Source of the DNA: JBBPYC01 sp965218765
Lineage (GTDB): Bacteria; Pseudomonadota; Gammaproteobacteria; Burkholderiales; Burkholderiaceae_C
Length of the DNA: 64,000 bases
Assembly (NCBI GenBank): GCA_965218765.1
Contig: CBDCLU010000004.1
Span: 571,928 to 635,927 of the forward strand
Direction: 5' to 3'
Both the position numbers and the translations under genes were made by a program. The number at the start of each line of letters is the position of its first letter. The stretch's first letter is position 1. The notes below the pieces were generated by a model that saw only the letters and a list, made by a program, of their open reading frames with translations, did no database searches and was not told the origin of the DNA. Shown here piece by piece: positions 60,508-64,000 of this stretch.

Positions 60508-62463
60508 TCAGACGACATCGGCTGTGACCGGCTGCGGCGGTCCCGGTGCCACAGTGCGGCTCGGCTCCTCAAGCGGCAGCGTCATCACGACGCAGGTGCC
60601 GCCACCGGCTGTCGTTTGCCAGGCAATCGTGCCGCCCAGACGATCCGCGCGTGAGCGCATGTTGCCGATGCCGTGTCCCTGCGGCGATTCGGTCGGCGGC
60701 AGCCCGCGCCCGTTGTCTTCGATGCGAAGCTCCAGCTCAGCGCCGGATTCCCTCAGTCTCACCGACACCCGAGTCGCCTGCGCATGCTTGAGCACGTTGG
60801 TCAGCGCTTCCTGCGCAATCCTCAGGAGCTGCAGCTTCGCATGCGGCGTGAGCATCGTCGCGTGGTTCGGCAGATCCAGGCTCCAGGTCGGATGCACACC
60901 GGCTGCGGCCAACTGCGCTTGCCAGCGGAACATGAAGTCACCGAACGAGGCGCCGACGTCGTTGTCGCGCGCCGCAAGCGTGTCCAGCGCAAGTCGCATA
61001 TCGGCAATGCATCCGCGCAGCGCCGATGCGATCTGGCCGTTGTCCATGTCGCCGCGCTCGACTCTGGAGAGTGACGTGAACAGCTGCGAGCCGAGGCCGT
61101 CGTGCAGATCACGCATGATCAGCTGGCGCTCGTCGGCGGCGGCTTTTTGCTGCTGCAGCGCCGCGAGTTGCTTGAAGTTCTCAGCCAGCGTGCGTTCGCG
61201 GTCCGCCACCCGTGCCTCCAGCGTGCGGTTGAATTCGTCAAGCGCGACCAGCGACTTGATGAAACGCACCGTCAGCAGCCCGCCCATCGCCAGCAGCATC
61301 GCGCTGGTGCCGATGTGCAGCAGGAAGATGCGCTGCCCGGTCCATTCAGGCAGCACCCTTGCAAGCAACGTCGGCTGCCAGGTCAGCAGGTAGTCGTGGA
61401 TGCCGAGCAGTACCGTGACGACCATCGCAATGCGCAGGGTCGCGGTCAGCATTTTTTTCTGCCGCGCAAGCGCCGGCAACGTCACGCCAATGATCACGAT
61501 GCCGACCGCCATCATTCCGCCGAGCCACCAGCGCCCGACCGCGGCATCGGCTGCAAAGCCGCCGAGCGCGAGCCACAGCGGCCCGATCAGCGCGTAGCCG
61601 AGGAGCGCGCGCTCGACCCGGGGTCGCTCCAGCCGCGCGAGCCGCAAGGAGAACAGCGCCATCGCAATCACGAAGCCGCCAGTCGCACACTGGAACAGAA
61701 CGCGCCACCAGTGCCACTGCTGCCAGGGCAGCGCGTCAATCAGGAACGTGAACGAGCGGATGCCCCAGAGCGCCGCCGCGACGCCGAACAGGCCATACAG
61801 CACTTCGGCACGCCGGCGCCACCAGATCAGCAACATCGAACCCGCGACCAGCACCGAGCCGAACACCGTAAGCTGCGGTACCGTGCGGGCCCAAAACAGG
61901 CGCTGGTCGAAGAGCGGCTGCAGCGCAGCGGCTGGCCCAATGATCACCTTTGAGAACTGCATCGGCAGCGAGCTCGAATGCGCGGCGTAGATCGTGACCT
62001 GGTTGTGGTCAGCGCGCAGCAGCGCAGCCGGCAGCAAGACCAGTCGCGGCCGGTAGGAGCGCGCGTAAATCTGTTCATCGCTGACCGGGAACTCGGCCAG
62101 CAACACGCCGTTGAGCCAGACGCTGCCGCCGTAATAGAAGTAGGGTAAGTAAACGCTCCAGGGCGATGGGTCGGCCTGCGCCGGCTTGGACCGTTTGAAG
62201 TCGATCCGGTACCAGGCCGGCTCGCGCATCTGCGCCGGCCGCGAGCGCACCGCGTCATCGGGCAGTGTCACGCGCTGCCAAGCCGCATCAGGCGCGGGCG
62301 GGACCGCCGCGCTTGCGCCTGTCACCACGCTGACGGCAGGCGACTCGCTCAACTCGAGCAGATGGTCATCGCGGACTGCACAACCGGACAAGGCCGCGAG
62401 CAGCAACACCCTCAGCGCCAGCCCCGGCAGCATGCACTCGAACAGCGCGCCGATACGGCTCAT
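60508..62463 (-). CDS. Histidine kinase HK2 with 7TMR-DISM-like sensor
   Basis: 651 residues. The N-terminal segment ends LLLAALSGC, a possible lipobox or signal. A periplasmic beta-rich domain follows (~75-190; WSVYLPYFYYGGSVWLNGVL), then about seven membrane helices (RRRAEVLYGLFGVAAALWGIR is the first loop), a coiled coil, HisKA_3 (IMRDLHDGLGSQLF) and ATPase domain (EALTNVLKHAQA, RIEDNGRGLPPTE). All catalytic residues are intact. Its ATG overlaps the RR2 stop by four bases, so RR2-HK2 form one operon and a normal two-component pair. Confidence 0.9.
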   Translation of the reverse strand: MSRIGALFECMLPGLALRVLLLAALSGCAVRDDHLLELSESPAVSVVTGASAAVPPAPDAAWQRVTLPDDAVRSRPAQMREPAWYRIDFKRSKPAQADPSPWSVYLPYFYYGGSVWLNGVLLAEFPVSDEQIYARSYRPRLVLLPAALLRADHNQVTIYAAHSSSLPMQFSKVIIGPAAALQPLFDQRLFWARTVPQLTVFGSVLVAGSMLLIWWRRRAEVLYGLFGVAAALWGIRSFTFLIDALPWQQWHWWRVLFQCATGGFVIAMALFSLRLARLERPRVERALLGYALIGPLWLALGGFAADAAVGRWWLGGMMAVGIVIIGVTLPALARQKKMLTATLRIAMVVTVLLGIHDYLLTWQPTLLARVLPEWTGQRIFLLHIGTSAMLLAMGGLLTVRFIKSLVALDEFNRTLEARVADRERTLAENFKQLAALQQQKAAADERQLIMRDLHDGLGSQLFTSLSRVERGDMDNGQIASALRGCIADMRLALDTLAARDNDVGASFGDFMFRWQAQLAAAGVHPTWSLDLPNHATMLTPHAKLQLLRIAQEALTNVLKHAQATRVSVRLRESGAELELRIEDNGRGLPPTESPQGHGIGNMRSRADRLGGTIAWQTTAGGGTCVVMTLPLEEPSRTVAPGPPQPVTADVV

Positions 62464-63140
62464 AACAACCCCATCTGGCTCGCTTCGTAGACCGCCTCGC
62501 CGCGCGAATGCACGGCCAGCTTGCGGTAGATCTTCTTCACATGCGCGACCACCGTATGCGGCGAGATGCCGAGCAGCTCGCCGATCGTGTCGAAGCCGAA
62601 ACCTTTCGCGGTCATGCGCAGGATCTCGGTCTCACGCTGGGTCAGCGGCGACTCGTTTGGCGCCAGCGGCATGGGCCGGCTCGGCGTTGCGCCAGCGCCG
62701 TCGGCATCCGGTGACAAACCGACCCGAAAGCGCGCCAGCACGCGCCGCGCGATGCTCGGGCTGATCGGCGAGCCACCTGCGCGCAGCTCGTGAATGCCGG
62801 CGGCGATGCGCTGTTCGGATGCGTCTTTCAGCAGATAGCCGGTGGCACCCGCTTCGATCGACGCGGTCACGTGCTCGTCGTCGCCGAACATCGTGACGAC
62901 CAGGATGTCGCAGCCCGGCCGCGTGCGGGTCGCATGGCGGATCACCTCGACGCCGTTGATGTCGGGCAGGCCCAGATCCACCAGCATCGCATCCGGCGCT
63001 TCCGAATCGAGCAGTGCGATGCCCGCGCGACCGGTCGATACGGCGCCGATCAGCCGCAGCTCGGGATCGGCCAGCACCGCGTCGGAAAAGCGCCGCAGGA
63101 ACTCGGGTTCGTCTTCGACGATGAGGACGCTGGTGGACAT
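62460..63140 (-). CDS. NarL-type response regulator RR2
   Basis: 226 residues from the ATG at 63140, with an AGGAT ribosome site upstream. The receiver is intact: acidic pocket VEDEPE, phospho-Asp in MLVDLGLPDINGVEV, switch Thr in LVVTMFGDD and Lys in YLLKDAS. LuxR helix-turn-helix at the C-terminus (LTQRETEILRMTAKGFGFDTIGELL ... HTVVAHVKKIYRKLAVHSRG). Cognate partner of HK2 by the four-base overlap; closest relative in the window is the degenerate regulator at 55088-55768. Confidence 0.92.
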   Translation of the reverse strand: MSTSVLIVEDEPEFLRRFSDAVLADPELRLIGAVSTGRAGIALLDSEAPDAMLVDLGLPDINGVEVIRHATRTRPGCDILVVTMFGDDEHVTASIEAGATGYLLKDASEQRIAAGIHELRAGGSPISPSIARRVLARFRVGLSPDADGAGATPSRPMPLAPNESPLTQRETEILRMTAKGFGFDTIGELLGISPHTVVAHVKKIYRKLAVHSRGEAVYEASQMGLL

Positions 63141-63534
63141 GTGGCTCGATCCTGTTGGCAGTGCGAGGGTGGGGGTGCGCGCCGACGCAGCCGACTGCCA
63201 GAGCCGGCCGAGCCGTCGCGTTGAATCCACACTAGCGGCTTTCGGGGATGCGCGCCATCACATATTCACGGCATGCAAGACGGCCCACAATGCGCAGCTG
63301 CATACATTCAGGCCATGCTGTGCGGCTGGCGCCAGGGAGCGTCCGGATGCCAGGCCGTGCCGCCCGTCGTCGAGTTGATCGATGAGGCCGCGCTGGTGCG
63401 GAGCACTGCGGGTGCTGCATGTCGGCGCTGCTGGCGCAGATCATGTCGATCCAGGTGCCAGGCGGGTTGAACGGTCGGGCCCAGGTCACGCATCTAGTTG
63501 CGGTGCAACGCCACCGCTCTTGAAGCAGGCCGGT
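63141..63534. other. Intergenic region upstream of RR2
   Basis: 394 bases. Short overlapping frames exist on both strands but show no ribosome site or family likeness. A CTAG..ATTCAACGC segment on the minus strand (63218-63236) vaguely resembles the shared cluster motif and may mark the RR2-HK2 promoter. Confidence 0.35.
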
Positions 63535-63819
63535 TCAAAACGTGTCCGGCTGCGCGGACGCCTCGTGCGTCTTGCCGCCGAACACATCGCTGGCCGCCGG
63601 CACCGACGGGTCGCCGGTCACAACCGGCGCATGCGGGGGCCGCGCGGCTGCGGACGCTGCTGCAACGGGTGCAATGACGCCGGCCATGGCGCTGGGCGGC
63701 GGTTCGGGCGCGCACGCGGTCATGCCGACTTCCACGGCTGCGGCCAGCGCAACGACGGCGAAAGCGCGCCACACGGCTGGCTGCGTTTCGGCGCGGCGTT
63801 CGATGAATGGGGTGAACAT
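63535..63819 (-). CDS. Small membrane-anchored Pro/Ala-rich protein (right bracket)
   Basis: 94 residues from the ATG at 63819 with AAAGG upstream. One hydrophobic helix (VWRAFAVVALAAAVEVGMTAC, with a Cys that could be lipid-modified), then a Pro/Ala tail ending TGDPSVPAASDVFGG ... AQPDTF. The tail motif D-P-S-[LV]-P-[SA]-A and the final x-P-x-T-F match the protein at 51730-52002. Function unknown. Confidence 0.6.
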   Translation of the reverse strand: MFTPFIERRAETQPAVWRAFAVVALAAAVEVGMTACAPEPPPSAMAGVIAPVAAASAAARPPHAPVVTGDPSVPAASDVFGGKTHEASAQPDTF

Positions 63820-63912
63820 GGGGCACGACCTTTCCGGCTCGCTTTCCGTATCGTCCCGGGTCAGGCAGACCCACCACGCCGGCTGGAGGACGGAAAACAA
63901 GCAACTCCTGGC

Positions 63913-63930
63913 AGGCACGTTCAATCTAGT
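63913..63930 (-). promoter_or_regulatory. Shared cluster motif, site 3
   Basis: TCAATCTAG (63921-63929) is identical to the core of site 1, with weaker likeness around it. It lies about 95 bases before the start of the right-bracket gene and gives TAGATT as a possible -10 box. Confidence 0.4.
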
Positions 63931-64000
63931 CGGTTGAACCAATGAATTCGCACCCACTCAGAGACTGATGGGAAAGCTGAATTTGAGCGATACCGAGAGG

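Noticed and set aside
63232..63489. 85-codon minus-strand frame upstream of RR2
   Set aside because: No ribosome site and Arg/Pro-rich composition typical of chance frames in GC-rich DNA.
1..64000. CRISPR arrays, insertion sequences, integrases, tRNA or rRNA genes
   Set aside because: I looked for regularly spaced direct repeats, transposase or integrase motifs and conserved tRNA/rRNA segments and found none.

Overview
The window is GC-rich chromosomal DNA (about two thirds G+C by eye) from a beta-proteobacterium of the order Burkholderiales, most likely Comamonadaceae or a close relative. This rests on the gene sets (lplT beside alr, ybeD-lipB-lipA, a complete atp operon with atpI, argS-SPOR-dsbA-lptA-lptB-rpoN), on a Bug-type TctC receptor and a TAXI-type TRAP transporter, and on two families of short dispersed repeats of the kind common in Comamonadaceae. 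The taxonomic call is inference; there is no rRNA or tRNA gene to test it.

Layout. 1-5.7 kb: the end of a fumarylacetoacetate hydrolase-family gene, a ketopantoate reductase-family gene, a pyruvate kinase, a LysR regulator, then metX-metW for methionine synthesis. 5.8-14.8 kb: pckG (gluconeogenesis), an AT-rich patch with one unrecognised secreted protein, lplT divergent from alr, an AhpD-like/NUDIX pair, a tctC-type receptor and a stand-alone LigD-type 3'-phosphoesterase. 14.9-18.3 kb: a Spy/CpxP-like periplasmic protein, a frameshifted mliC relic, and lipA, lipB and ybeD (lipoate synthesis). 18.4-25.9 kb: atpI-B-E-F-H-A-G-D-C, closed by a clear rho-independent terminator. 26-35.1 kb: a small hydrophilic protein, a coupled M20/DUF2817 peptidase pair, and a complete tripartite RND pump. 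35.1-44.5 kb: a PP2C-kinase fusion with a formate/nitrite channel, an EamA exporter divergent from a LysR regulator, a TAXI-TRAP uptake system with its DUF1850 protein, and a DUF2243 membrane protein. 44.7-51.7 kb: argS, a SPOR protein, dsbA, lptA, lptB and rpoN.

From 51.7 to 63.8 kb all 13 genes lie on the minus strand. In this accessory cluster most parts come in diverged pairs: two histidine kinases with a multi-pass membrane sensor region, two NarL-type regulators (one with a degenerate receiver), two small secreted helical proteins with an Ig-like secreted protein between them, and two short membrane-anchored Pro/Ala-rich proteins, one at each end. A PQ-loop protein, a YgjV-like membrane protein, a LuxR-type regulator and a GNAT enzyme complete it. 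Similar AT-rich promoter-like motifs precede several of these genes. The cluster occupies the place where hpf/ptsN usually follow rpoN in beta-proteobacteria. It is the best candidate here for an undescribed system, probably envelope sensing with secreted effectors; that function is inference only.

Two repeat families cross the window. One is a roughly 105-bp intergenic repeat (three copies). The other is a roughly 45-bp element with the fixed pattern ATAGCTG-N18-GCGC (four copies). Two copies of the second lie inside coding sequence (alr, rpoN) and one forms the 5' end of the broken mliC gene. Start sites given below are my choice where several were possible.
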